Shown in pieces: positions 44,660 through 52,210 of a stretch of DNA of 64,000 nt. The stretch's first letter is position 1; each line of letters begins with the position of its first letter. The notes below the pieces were generated by a model, which saw only the letters and a program-made list of their open reading frames with translations, had not been told where the DNA came from and did not search any database. The translations under genes were made by a program, and so were the position numbers. Source of the DNA: Natrinema longum (GTDB lineage: Archaea > Halobacteriota > Halobacteria > Halobacteriales > Natrialbaceae); contig NZ_CP071463.1 of NCBI RefSeq assembly GCF_017352095.1, positions 992,001 through 1,056,000 on the forward strand. The letters run 5' to 3'.

Positions 44660-45706
44660 ATGCCCGTTGGACGGTACTTTCGGGGCCTCACGTCATTTGA
44701 TCTATTGGGAAACCTGATTCCAGGTCTGCTAACGCTTGTTGCGGTACTACTATTTCTTCCAGGACCGAGACTCCCGTCAACTCTTCTTGGGTACTCTTTA
44801 TTTGTGGTCCTAGCTTTTGTGGTTGGGTCAGTGGTTCAGGGACATGCTTCGAAGGCCGGTGGTGAACGAACGAGTTTTGACAAAACAATGACCGCAGCGG
44901 AATCGCTTCCAGGCCTTTCAAAGTCTCAACCTTCTTCGGGCGGAAGTGGCGAAGCGGGAGATAGCGAAGCAGGGGATGGCGAAGCAACCTCTGACTCAGA
45001 GTCATCGAAAGGAATGAGGTATGTCGCTGGCGGATTTCTCCATGCCGTTCTCGGACCGCTTCTTTGGTGGTGGCGTCTCCCAGAGCGAGGAGAACGTCTT
45101 GATGACGCTATCCTGATCAATCGAATTTGGAGTCACCTGTCCTCCACATACAGTATTCCCGATAATACAGATTCACTAGGCGTCCTTTATCACCTCATGT
45201 CTAGTCGAGTAGATAATATTCAATCTCCATCTCGTGCTGTGCGTATGCAGGCGATCCGCAATTTTCAGCGGGGTCTTTGGATTGCGGCTTGGTATTCTAC
45301 CGTACTGGTTACTGTAGCAATTATAATGGATCTGATTTTCCAGCCCGGAGATCAAATCTACCCAGGCGTGGTCTACGCGCGTCCAGCGTACTATACGTAC
45401 TGGACACCGGTGTGGAATCTAGCAATAGTGGGGATTGTTGCTGTAGTTCTCTTCTGGTGGCTCTTTGAATCATTTGAGGAGGATTATGTCGAGTATCTCT
45501 TTGTAGACTATGCGATTGGGATTCAGACACCGAGCCAAGAACTCCGGTTCTCAAATGACGATGTGCTTCAACTATCTGGTTCACTGACCAGCGAACTTAC
45601 AGTGGACTCACAATCTCTGAACGGTTTAGATTCAAAGTCTAATTCCCCAGATACACAGGGATCTCCTGATAACGATGAGTCCCCCAACGAAAGCCAAGAA
45701 AATTAG
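44660..45706 (+). CDS. Island membrane protein of unknown function
   Basis: 348 aa from ATG 44660; a GTG at 44648 is the alternative. Membrane segments: LLGNLIPGLLTLVAVLLFLP, GYSLFVVLAFVVGSVV, GLWIAAWYSTVLVTVAIIMD and LAIVGIVAVVLFWWLFES. A Ser/Gly/Glu/Asp-rich loop lies between the second and third, and the C-terminal tail is Ser/Asn-rich. Codon use is AT-rich, unlike the chromosome to the left. It is the first gene inside the island. Four-helix proteins in such islands may be membrane effectors, but nothing in the sequence proves that. Confidence 0.7.
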   Translation: MPVGRYFRGLTSFDLLGNLIPGLLTLVAVLLFLPGPRLPSTLLGYSLFVVLAFVVGSVVQGHASKAGGERTSFDKTMTAAESLPGLSKSQPSSGGSGEAGDSEAGDGEATSDSESSKGMRYVAGGFLHAVLGPLLWWWRLPERGERLDDAILINRIWSHLSSTYSIPDNTDSLGVLYHLMSSRVDNIQSPSRAVRMQAIRNFQRGLWIAAWYSTVLVTVAIIMDLIFQPGDQIYPGVVYARPAYYTYWTPVWNLAIVGIVAVVLFWWLFESFEEDYVEYLFVDYAIGIQTPSQELRFSNDDVLQLSGSLTSELTVDSQSLNGLDSKSNSPDTQGSPDNDESPNESQEN

Positions 45707-46005
45707 CCTGACAGTCCAACAGAGTTCAGATTACGAGCAGAGGAGTTCTGAACGCTCTCGTCAACTTCAAGAATATCCACCACTCGCCAATCTGGAGCAG
45801 TTTCTGAGCTGCTCTGGAGGGTTACTTTACATTGATCACCAACAGATAGGGATCTAAGTCGTCCCGTTAGGTCTCGGTCATACTCCTCATGGACGACTGG
45901 CACGGAAATCCGGCGACCTTGATCCTGGCCAGTCTGGACTTGCAGCCAGAGATTTCCGTTCTGTCTGCCGACGACTTTGAACCAGGCCGGTTCCGTGACT
46001 AGCAT
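45703..46005 (-). CDS. Island small hypothetical protein
   Basis: 100 aa: MLVTEPAWFKVVGRQNGNLW, then a beta-rich core (RRISVPVVHEEYDRDLTGRL; GDQCKVTLQSSS; WRVVDILEVDES). The strand-turn rhythm suggests a small barrel, perhaps OB-like. It converges with the membrane-protein gene and overlaps it by 4 bp. No family name can be given. Confidence 0.6.
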   Translation of the reverse strand: MLVTEPAWFKVVGRQNGNLWLQVQTGQDQGRRISVPVVHEEYDRDLTGRLRSLSVGDQCKVTLQSSSETAPDWRVVDILEVDESVQNSSARNLNSVGLSG

Positions 46006-46139
46006 GGGATTGGCTATTCTGTCCCTCCACTATTAAAATTGTGTGCTATCCATTGGCTGTTCACAGTCATCCTTGCACTATTAGTGGAGAGAACGATTTG
46101 AAGCTATCAGTGCCTTCTCAATTGAGATGTAGATGTATT

Positions 46140-47285
46140 TCAGTATGGTCCAATACCTAGCTTAAATACGTTCTCACGATAGATGTTCTCGATGTCGTCG
46201 TAGTACGTGTGGAGATACACGTCGATTGCTTCGCCGTAGTCGACTGCTGCGTCGCCGATCGCGTCTCCGCGCATGTATTTGACTAGTTCTCGGTTGAGGT
46301 CCTGGTCGATACGCCAGAAGCTGGAGAACCAGTGTCGTCCGAAGTGACTCGTCACTGCTTCGTGGTGCTCGGTTTCGGCGTACTTGGGATGGAACCCGGT
46401 CTTCCACGCCTCGTTGATCCTTTTAGGCCATAACTTGTCATGGCGCTGGTCGGAGAGGAACATCCACGGCTCACCGTTGTCGGGTCGAATGAGCAGCCAC
46501 TGGACGAGGAGTTGACGCATTTCGTCGTCCAGCGGCAGGACGCGCCCTCGTTTGGACTTGTTCCTATCCCGCTCGTCTGCGGGCGGGATGTAGATTGCAT
46601 TTTCGTAGTCACGAACCTGAGGATGCGTTCCCAGCTCCGGATAGCTCTCTTCGATTCCGGGGTGCTGGATGCTCACGTCTTTGAGCTTACTGTTGCAGAC
46701 TGCTCCTGCTCGCATCCCCAACTTGAGTTGCGCGCAGACAAAGCATCTGTCTCTGATGTGCTTGATCGCCCAGATCCCCTCTCGTAGGTCTTCGAGGGGG
46801 ACATTCGGGTGATCCTTATCTGATTCCTCTTTCTTCCACTCACGGAACGGAATCTTCTCGCGAGCAGCCTCAATCGGGTTGAAATCTTCACCGTGAGGAA
46901 ACACCGATTCACGCTGCCAATACTGATATGCACCGTTCAACACTCGCAGCTGCGGTTTGATAGTCCCGACATCATGGTCTCGATCTGTCCGCTGCGCTTC
47001 GGCGAAGCTCGTGATGTGGCTCGTGTTTGCGCAGGCGTAGTGCCGACCCTGCTCTTCCATGTGCTCTTTGAACTGCCGGAAGATCCTTCGATAGTCGTTT
47101 TCCCGCTGGCTCGAGAGCCCTCGTGACTCAATCACCTCTTTCATGTATACCTCGAGAGGGTCGACATCGAGGATCTGAAACTGTTCTTCGTACTTCGCGA
47201 GCGGATCAGCCTCTAGGTCGAACGCGTCAGCGAAGGCCTGTCGCTGTGCGTCGATACCGTCGTTATTCCTGTTTTCATTACTCAT
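46140..47285 (-). CDS. Tyrosine recombinase (island integrase)
   Basis: 381 aa from ATG 47285 (MSNENRNNDGIDAQ). The core-binding domain includes NDYRRIFRQFKEHMEEQG; the catalytic domain has R192 (KLGMRAGAVCNSKL), a basic beta-hairpin with GRVLPLDDEMRQLL, H314-x2-R317 (SHFGRHWF) and a Tyr pair at 361/362 (HTYYDDI) as nucleophile. All catalytic elements are recognisable, so it should be active in integrating and excising the island. It is the last gene of a four-gene minus-strand module (48,546 to 46,140) with overlaps or short gaps. Confidence 0.88.
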   Translation of the reverse strand: MSNENRNNDGIDAQRQAFADAFDLEADPLAKYEEQFQILDVDPLEVYMKEVIESRGLSSQRENDYRRIFRQFKEHMEEQGRHYACANTSHITSFAEAQRTDRDHDVGTIKPQLRVLNGAYQYWQRESVFPHGEDFNPIEAAREKIPFREWKKEESDKDHPNVPLEDLREGIWAIKHIRDRCFVCAQLKLGMRAGAVCNSKLKDVSIQHPGIEESYPELGTHPQVRDYENAIYIPPADERDRNKSKRGRVLPLDDEMRQLLVQWLLIRPDNGEPWMFLSDQRHDKLWPKRINEAWKTGFHPKYAETEHHEAVTSHFGRHWFSSFWRIDQDLNRELVKYMRGDAIGDAAVDYGEAIDVYLHTYYDDIENIYRENVFKLGIGPY

Positions 47286-47290
47286 GGGTG

Positions 47291-47752
47291 TTACCTCGAA
47301 CTGACTTTTGCGTCCCAAATTCGGCCAGCGGTATCGTACTCCACCGCAGCCATCAGGAACGGCTGGTAAACATGAGGATGATCAGTTCGTGCGAGCAGCC
47401 AACTGTAAAACCGCTCTAAACGAACCCAGTAATGGTTGTACACCGTCCTGACGTTCCGTCGGTCCAGTAGTGATTTACACCACTGGTCGACGTCAGCAGG
47501 GGTCGCGAGTGCGTGGTGGCGACCACGATCGGCCATGTGTTCCTTCCAGAGCTGTCCCGCACGGCAAGTGTCCTGCCGATACCGATCACTCGAATACTGC
47601 GGGAACAGATGGTCCTCAAGGAACGTCTCCCAGACGTCTTTGTCGCGGTACGCAGCAGCGTGCTGATTCAGGCGGTACCGCGAAGGCACCTCCTCGAGAC
47701 GCTTGTAGACGCCGAGGCGGTCTTTCGGGTCTTCGGAGAGTTCACGCGGCAT
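47291..47752 (-). CDS. Stand-alone recombinase core-binding-domain-like protein
   Basis: 153 aa. It reads like the N-terminal half of the neighbouring integrase: both have a helix ending in an acidic/basic EHM segment followed by GRHHALATPADVDQW here and GRHYACANTSHITSF there. Then comes NVRTVYNHYWVRLERFYSWL, the fourth helix of a SAM-like core-binding domain, and HPHVYQPFLMAAV where a catalytic domain would begin. No Arg/His/Arg/Tyr catalytic set follows. The integrase starts 5 bp after its stop. It probably modulates integrase binding or direction. Confidence 0.7.
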   Translation of the reverse strand: MPRELSEDPKDRLGVYKRLEEVPSRYRLNQHAAAYRDKDVWETFLEDHLFPQYSSDRYRQDTCRAGQLWKEHMADRGRHHALATPADVDQWCKSLLDRRNVRTVYNHYWVRLERFYSWLLARTDHPHVYQPFLMAAVEYDTAGRIWDAKVSSR

Positions 47753-48200
47753 CCGCGACCCCCTCCTGTGGCTTCATCGTTGCAGGATAGTACCGATCAC
47801 CAACGGTCTCTATCGAGTCGCCCTGCAACGCATCCAGATGCCCGTTTATACGATCTGGAGCAGTGTCGATGATATGCTGCGTGACTTCCTCGTATGTTGC
47901 TCCAGGGTTTTTCTCGACGTAGGTCCGGATCGTCTCGCGTTCCGTCCCATGGAGTTGATCCTCTAGCGTGTCGATGCGGTCTCGGGCGCGTTCGAGTTCG
48001 TCTTTTATATCGTTACGTTGCTCTCGCAGCTCACGATGAGATTCGTCCGGTTCAACGCGAGCATCGAACTTCTTCAATCCGGCCTCCACCATCGCTTGAA
48101 TAAATTCGCTGATGCTCATCCCGTACTCTTCCGCACGGTCTGCCCAGCGATCGTACTGCTCTTCGGTCGGATATGCGGTAGCGGGTTGCGACTCAGACAT
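47742..48200 (-). CDS. Island DNA-binding-like protein (RHH + coiled coil + wHTH layout)
   Basis: 152 aa. Residues 8-45 (ATAYPTEEQYDRWADRAEEY, GMSISEFIQAMVEAGLKKF) resemble a ribbon-helix-helix unit. Residues 50-90 form a charged coiled coil (ELREQRNDIKDELERARDRI), and the C-terminus (TIRTYVEKNPGATYEEVTQH) looks like a winged helix. It overlaps both neighbours by about 8-10 bp. It is likely a regulator or directionality factor for the integrase. The function is inferred from position. Confidence 0.65.
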   Translation of the reverse strand: MSESQPATAYPTEEQYDRWADRAEEYGMSISEFIQAMVEAGLKKFDARVEPDESHRELREQRNDIKDELERARDRIDTLEDQLHGTERETIRTYVEKNPGATYEEVTQHIIDTAPDRINGHLDALQGDSIETVGDRYYPATMKPQEGVADAA

Positions 48201-48546
48201 CCTTCCGAGGTTCTGGACCGGTACGTGACGATCTCACTTCGGCAAATCGAAGCTGGCCGTTCTCTACCCAGTAATCGAGGGCACGGACGCCGTCAAGCTC
48301 GACTCCAAGCAGATGCAACTCGGCAGCACTCAGCGTAATCGCGATACCGAGAGGATCTCCGTTCGCGTCTCGATTTACGGTTGCTTGCCGTTGGTCCGAA
48401 CCGTTTCCGATGGCCTGTACTTTGGACCAATCGTCTGGATCGCCGTAGGGACTGTTCGTGCACTCGTTACTGGGAGACCAATCTGGCCAGGCTACCTGCT
48501 CCTCCGTATCGTACCAGGTCCCAGAAGAGCCGATTTCACTCCCCAC
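48193..48546 (-). CDS. Island small hypothetical protein
   Basis: 117 aa from GTG 48546. Trp/Asp/Ser/Asn-rich start (GTWYDTEEQVAWPDWSPSNE), then a short alpha/beta part (PLGIAITLSAAELHLLGVEL, RALDYWVENGQLRFAEVR). The stop overlaps the next gene by 8 bp. It is the first gene of the integrase module. No motif is recognised. Confidence 0.55.
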   Translation of the reverse strand: MGSEIGSSGTWYDTEEQVAWPDWSPSNECTNSPYGDPDDWSKVQAIGNGSDQRQATVNRDANGDPLGIAITLSAAELHLLGVELDGVRALDYWVENGQLRFAEVRSSRTGPEPRKDV

Positions 48547-48730
48547 AGCCTATTTCACCTCTATTCAGGGTACATCGATTATCTTCATACATCGTTTCCA
48601 TCCCCAGATTATGGCCAGCGATATATAAAAGTGGCCCACTATTTGGTCATATAGATAGAGAATATAATGGCCACAACTGCGAATCGATAGGGGACACTAA
48701 TAAAAAGGCAACGTGCGTACGATTGCGAAA

Positions 48731-49324
48731 ATGCGTCGTATCCAGCCGAACTGGCTGAATGAAAACGATGATCTAATCCTCGAATTACTGGGAAAGAGCG
48801 GTGTTGCTCTCAATAAGCGAGGGATTGAGTTGAACCTCGAACTTAGCGACAAGTCCGTCTCGTATTCGACGATCAAGAGGCGAATCGATAAATTGGCTGA
48901 AGCAGGCTTTGTAGAACAAGCTCGCGAGGAGGGGTCCTATTATCGCATCACGGGGAAAGGGGTCAGCTATCTCACTGGTTCACCATATGGGGCGTCCACA
49001 GCGGGAGATGAACCCGTAGAAGTAACAGAGATTGAGCCACTAGATTATGAAATTCTCGATGCGATTCATAGCAGTGACGAGCCCCCAGAAGTTGACGAAA
49101 TCATTGCGGTTGTCTCCGCTAATCCCGAGCGTATACGGGATCGAATAGAGGATCTCATCTCGGATGGAACCGTTACTGAAACGTCAGAGAACCAGCTCAA
49201 ATTGTCGCTCGGAGGTCAGTATATACTTCAAATGTTCCGATTGGGCTCGGATGTAGAAGGACAGATAGACCGATACGGCGTCGTAGATTTAGACGATGGA
49301 ACGAACCAACATCAGAGGGGATAA
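48731..49324 (+). CDS. Winged-helix repressor, haloviral PhiH1-repressor type
   Basis: 197 aa. The N-terminal 90 residues (QPNWLNENDDLILELLGKSG, YSTIKRRIDKLAEAGFVEQA, YYRITGKGVSYLTG) match the wHTH family of phage PhiH1 repressor-like proteins. A second wHTH-like unit follows (EPLDYEILDAIHSSDEPPEV to LISDGTVTETS). The start ATG at 48731 was preferred over an in-frame codon 18 bp earlier because an AT-rich element (CTAATAAAAAGG) lies just upstream. It is divergent from the integrase module and probably keeps it silent. Confidence 0.75.
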   Translation: MRRIQPNWLNENDDLILELLGKSGVALNKRGIELNLELSDKSVSYSTIKRRIDKLAEAGFVEQAREEGSYYRITGKGVSYLTGSPYGASTAGDEPVEVTEIEPLDYEILDAIHSSDEPPEVDEIIAVVSANPERIRDRIEDLISDGTVTETSENQLKLSLGGQYILQMFRLGSDVEGQIDRYGVVDLDDGTNQHQRG

Positions 49325-49326
49325 TA

Positions 49327-49980
49327 TCAGATAGGAATAGAAGTTCTTGTTTTTAGGAAAACCCGTCCACTATCAGTTATATCGACAGTTTTACTCCTTC
49401 CATCCTTTCTGGTGTGTACGAACCCCTCAGATTCTAGGCTATTAATATGGCGCGCGATTGTACTCTTCGACTTATCAAACTCATCTGCTATCTCACTTAT
49501 TGATAAAACTGCATCCAAATCGTGGAGGTCGGCGAGAAGAGTCGCTTCGGCGTCCGAAACTTCCCCGCGAAGATTCAAGCGTGGTAACCGTCGGACGCTG
49601 CTATCTATATCGCCTACTTGGAGCACTGTGTCGATATTTGCACCACTAGTGAATGTCGCGACTGTTAGTGGCAACAGTAATTCTCGCGCACCACCACCCA
49701 AAATAACGATGGTGTCCCCTTCCGATGCTTGGATGAGATCAGCACAGTACAACGTTGTCTCGACAAAGTCTGTGTACGGTAGATGCTCTGTTTCTAAGTC
49801 TAGGTCCGGGACTACCTGTGTCAGGACATTTTGAACTTCCTGAAAAGCATCCTCTCCTCTATCGGAACTGCTTGCGGGTTGCAGTAATACGACTCGATCT
49901 CCTGTTTCTATGCCTTCACTCAAAACTGGTCTGACTACTCGTCGACTATCGAATCCCAATGGAGCGAGGTATGTGCGCAT
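49327..49980 (-). CDS. csa3: Csa3-like CARF-HTH transcription regulator
   Basis: 217 aa from ATG 49980 (MRTYLAPLGFDSRRVVRPVL); the open frame continues upstream to 50043 but homologues start here. Residues 1-140 form a Rossmann-like CARF domain with LSEGIETGDRVVLLQPA and the Gly-rich ligand loop IVILGGGARELLLPLTVATF. The C-terminal winged helix has SISEIADEFDKSKSTIARHI and LESEGFVHTRKDGRSKTVDI. Csa3 proteins bind cyclic oligoadenylates in type I/III CRISPR systems, but no cas effector or CRISPR array is present here. It faces away from the defence-like operon, with 437 bp between the starts. Confidence 0.82.
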   Translation of the reverse strand: MRTYLAPLGFDSRRVVRPVLSEGIETGDRVVLLQPASSSDRGEDAFQEVQNVLTQVVPDLDLETEHLPYTDFVETTLYCADLIQASEGDTIVILGGGARELLLPLTVATFTSGANIDTVLQVGDIDSSVRRLPRLNLRGEVSDAEATLLADLHDLDAVLSISEIADEFDKSKSTIARHINSLESEGFVHTRKDGRSKTVDITDSGRVFLKTRTSIPI

Positions 49981-50417
49981 ATCGATAGTATCTGCTCGAA
50001 GCCTCGTTACTGTTCCGGAATAGTGCAACAGTACGCACCGCATCCGAACAGAAACGACGAGAAAGGGTCAGAAATCACTGGTATATCGGATGTCTTGATT
50101 TAGTTCCCGACGTGCCGCATTACATTATCGCAACTCACGACGAACTGTTTCATCGCCGATAATTATATGATGATTCGACAGAGAGTGTGAAGTGTTCGCT
50201 CATCTCGCCGGCGGGGCGAGTAGAGGCATCTGCGTAATTATAATCTCTCCGACAGTTTTATGTGGGTCCCGGTCAGACTGCTATGCGTCCGCATCCTACG
50301 TTCACGGCCTGAGAAGGCTGAGAACGACGTAGTGATAGCTACGGTCAATGGGTGCGTGCAGACGGCGTCCATCCCACACCGACGCCGAAACCAACTCCCA
50401 AGCGATCACCCAGAACG
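49981..50417. promoter_or_regulatory. Shared control region of the CARF regulator and the helicase operon
   Basis: 437 bp with no convincing gene. AT-rich blocks (ATAATTATATGATG about 50158-50171; GTAATTATAATC at 50233-50244) suit promoters on the plus strand. A hairpin with a 6-bp stem, CTCGCC/GGCGAG, lies at 50204-50220. The first operon gene may start at ATG 50418 or at GTG 50352, so the leader is about 110-180 nt if transcription begins near 50,240-50,270. Confidence 0.5.
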
Positions 50418-51284
50418 ATGCACGATCCACCCGACTCAGAGACGCCAGCATTAGCGGACTTCATCGGAACACGGGATTCGTTTCTCGTGATTCGGGATCC
50501 GCAACTAGCAAAGACTGGTTCGCAAGCACGTGCGCAACTCAGGTCGTTGCCGTTCCTCGCCGAATTCGGCCTCGATAGAGTTTCACATCCGGAGATATAC
50601 GATAACGGGTTGCGACTCGTTGAGTACGAACTGTTTCCGAACGAGGACCTCCGAGAGCATGGGGTGGGTGGTGTCGAGTTTCCACTAGTTCACTACGTCA
50701 GCCAAGAGATGCTGACGGGAGAACTACGGGACGAAGACAGCACATTCGACGATCAAGACGTTATTCGGCGGCTGCTGCGGAAGCGCCCGGAAAGTCTGCC
50801 ATATGTGCTCGTCACTGACACGAGCACACCAAAGATGCCCCGTCATACGAAAAAACCAGGGAAATCGTTCATCGACGAGTTCGAGTGCACGGTCACCGAT
50901 TACAAAGGACTGCTAAAGCGGTACATACAGTACAACCTCGATTCGGATCTACCGCTATCAACGACGCAGAATCTGTTCTTCCATCAGATTTCTGCGCATC
51001 ACAAACAGGAAGGTCTCGAGGCAGGCTCGATTCCGGTACTCTTCGATTACACGCAGATTCCGGCTGACAGTCCCGCCTGGGCACCCCTCTACTACCTCAT
51101 TCGAGAGGACGTAGACCGTGTACTGGAAGATTACTCCGAGCGCATCAGAGAGGCGCTCCGTTCGTGGACTGAGCGCGGGCCCACGCAGAAAGTCGCGAAC
51201 AGCATGCTCGACATGCTCGAACGTGTAGAATTCGAGGAAGATCGATTAGACAGTTATCGTTATCGCCACCAGGAGGACATATGA
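50418..51284 (+). CDS. Defence-like operon gene A, unknown
   Basis: 288 aa from ATG 50418; GTG 50352 would add 22 Pro/Thr-rich residues. It begins MHDPPDSETPALADFIGT. Conserved-looking blocks are GLRLVEYELFPNEDLREHGV, PLVHYVSQEMLTGELRDEDS, a basic SFIDEFECTVTDYKGLLKRY and FHQISAHHKQEGLEAGSIPV. No membrane helix, P-loop or clear nuclease triad is seen. ATGA overlap with gene B shows the operon is translated as a chain. The function is unknown; substrate recognition or a nuclease role cannot be excluded. Confidence 0.75.
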   Translation: MHDPPDSETPALADFIGTRDSFLVIRDPQLAKTGSQARAQLRSLPFLAEFGLDRVSHPEIYDNGLRLVEYELFPNEDLREHGVGGVEFPLVHYVSQEMLTGELRDEDSTFDDQDVIRRLLRKRPESLPYVLVTDTSTPKMPRHTKKPGKSFIDEFECTVTDYKGLLKRYIQYNLDSDLPLSTTQNLFFHQISAHHKQEGLEAGSIPVLFDYTQIPADSPAWAPLYYLIREDVDRVLEDYSERIREALRSWTERGPTQKVANSMLDMLERVEFEEDRLDSYRYRHQEDI

Positions 51285-52210
51285 GTACAACATACACACC
51301 GGCGACCAACAAGCCGGACAAACTACTCACCGGGTTCATCTCGGTGCGAGCACCGGAGCTAAAACACATCTACGGCTCACTTCAGGGGACCACCAGTGTC
51401 TCGGAAGTCACGAGCAAATTCGGTCGACCAGCCACCGGCGGTGAGGTGAAAACCGATCACGTCGAAGGGTCACTTCGTTTCCTGAATGCGGTCGACCTTG
51501 TCGAGAGTCCGACCGGGGACATCAAAGATACGGTCGAACCCATTAACGAGCGGCACTTCGAGGGCCTCCCTTTCGAAGCACGGTTGCTATACCACTGCAA
51601 TCAGCAGGACGGTCGTCAGTCCCACTTTGGGGATGTTCACCGTGCCCTATTGAGTGAGGGGAGCCGAACGGTGAACGCTGGCCGAGACAACCTTCGAACC
51701 ATCCTGAAGCGCGAGACTGACTACGACTTCAGTTGGACTGACGAGAAGATCGACATGTGGGTGACGTTGTGCGAGCAACTGGGTCTTGTGTCGGAGACCG
51801 AGGACGGTCTCGTGCTGAGCCCCTGTCGGGCAATGATGTACGACGCGCTCGTACTCGCCCCAACTAGTTCAGGAGAGGACGCAGGCTACGACGGAGAGAC
51901 AGTTGAAAACGGTGAATTCCGACGCGCACTCAACTGGATCAACGACAACCTGTTCACCGTCTACAAGGCACGAACTGGAACGCCGCGGCTTCACCCTGCA
52001 ATCGCTGACGTCCTCCGTAACATGGAGGAAGATGGGGTCCTGTCCCTGTCTGCACCCGGCGACGCGCAGAACCAGGTAGAAGTGCCACCAGCAGACCTCG
52101 ACGATGACGTCCGCGGAAACAGACGAAGCGTGACGCACGTTTCGATTCATTCTCGACCGGACGAAACGGCGTATCAGTACCCTCTCGACCAACTTCTTAC
52201 TCACCAATGA
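51281..52210 (+). CDS. Defence-like operon gene B, unknown (DpdG-sized)
   Basis: 309 aa. It begins MSTTYTPATNKPDKLLTGFI. Residues about 30-75 (HIYGSLQGTTSVSEVTSKFG, SLRFLNAVDLVESPTG) have a winged-helix look, and a second such unit may lie at LWTVTLC-type residues near 160-185 (MWVTLCEQLGLVSETEDGLV). The middle contains LLYHCNQQDGRQSHFGDVHR. Its start overlaps gene A and its stop overlaps gene C by 4 bp. The position before a 1000-aa ATPase and the length recall DpdG of 7-deazaguanine systems; sequence homology could not be tested. Confidence 0.75.
   Translation: MSTTYTPATNKPDKLLTGFISVRAPELKHIYGSLQGTTSVSEVTSKFGRPATGGEVKTDHVEGSLRFLNAVDLVESPTGDIKDTVEPINERHFEGLPFEARLLYHCNQQDGRQSHFGDVHRALLSEGSRTVNAGRDNLRTILKRETDYDFSWTDEKIDMWVTLCEQLGLVSETEDGLVLSPCRAMMYDALVLAPTSSGEDAGYDGETVENGEFRRALNWINDNLFTVYKARTGTPRLHPAIADVLRNMEEDGVLSLSAPGDAQNQVEVPPADLDDDVRGNRRSVTHVSIHSRPDETAYQYPLDQLLTHQ

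Noticed and set aside
49327-49980. Assignment of the region as part of a CRISPR-Cas locus because of the Csa3-like gene
   Set aside because: No repeats, cas1/cas2 or effector genes are found between 44.5 and 64 kb.
50204-50220. Short hairpin CTCGCC/GGCGAG as a possible CRISPR repeat
   Set aside because: It occurs once only, with no regularly spaced copies; at most a local RNA structure.
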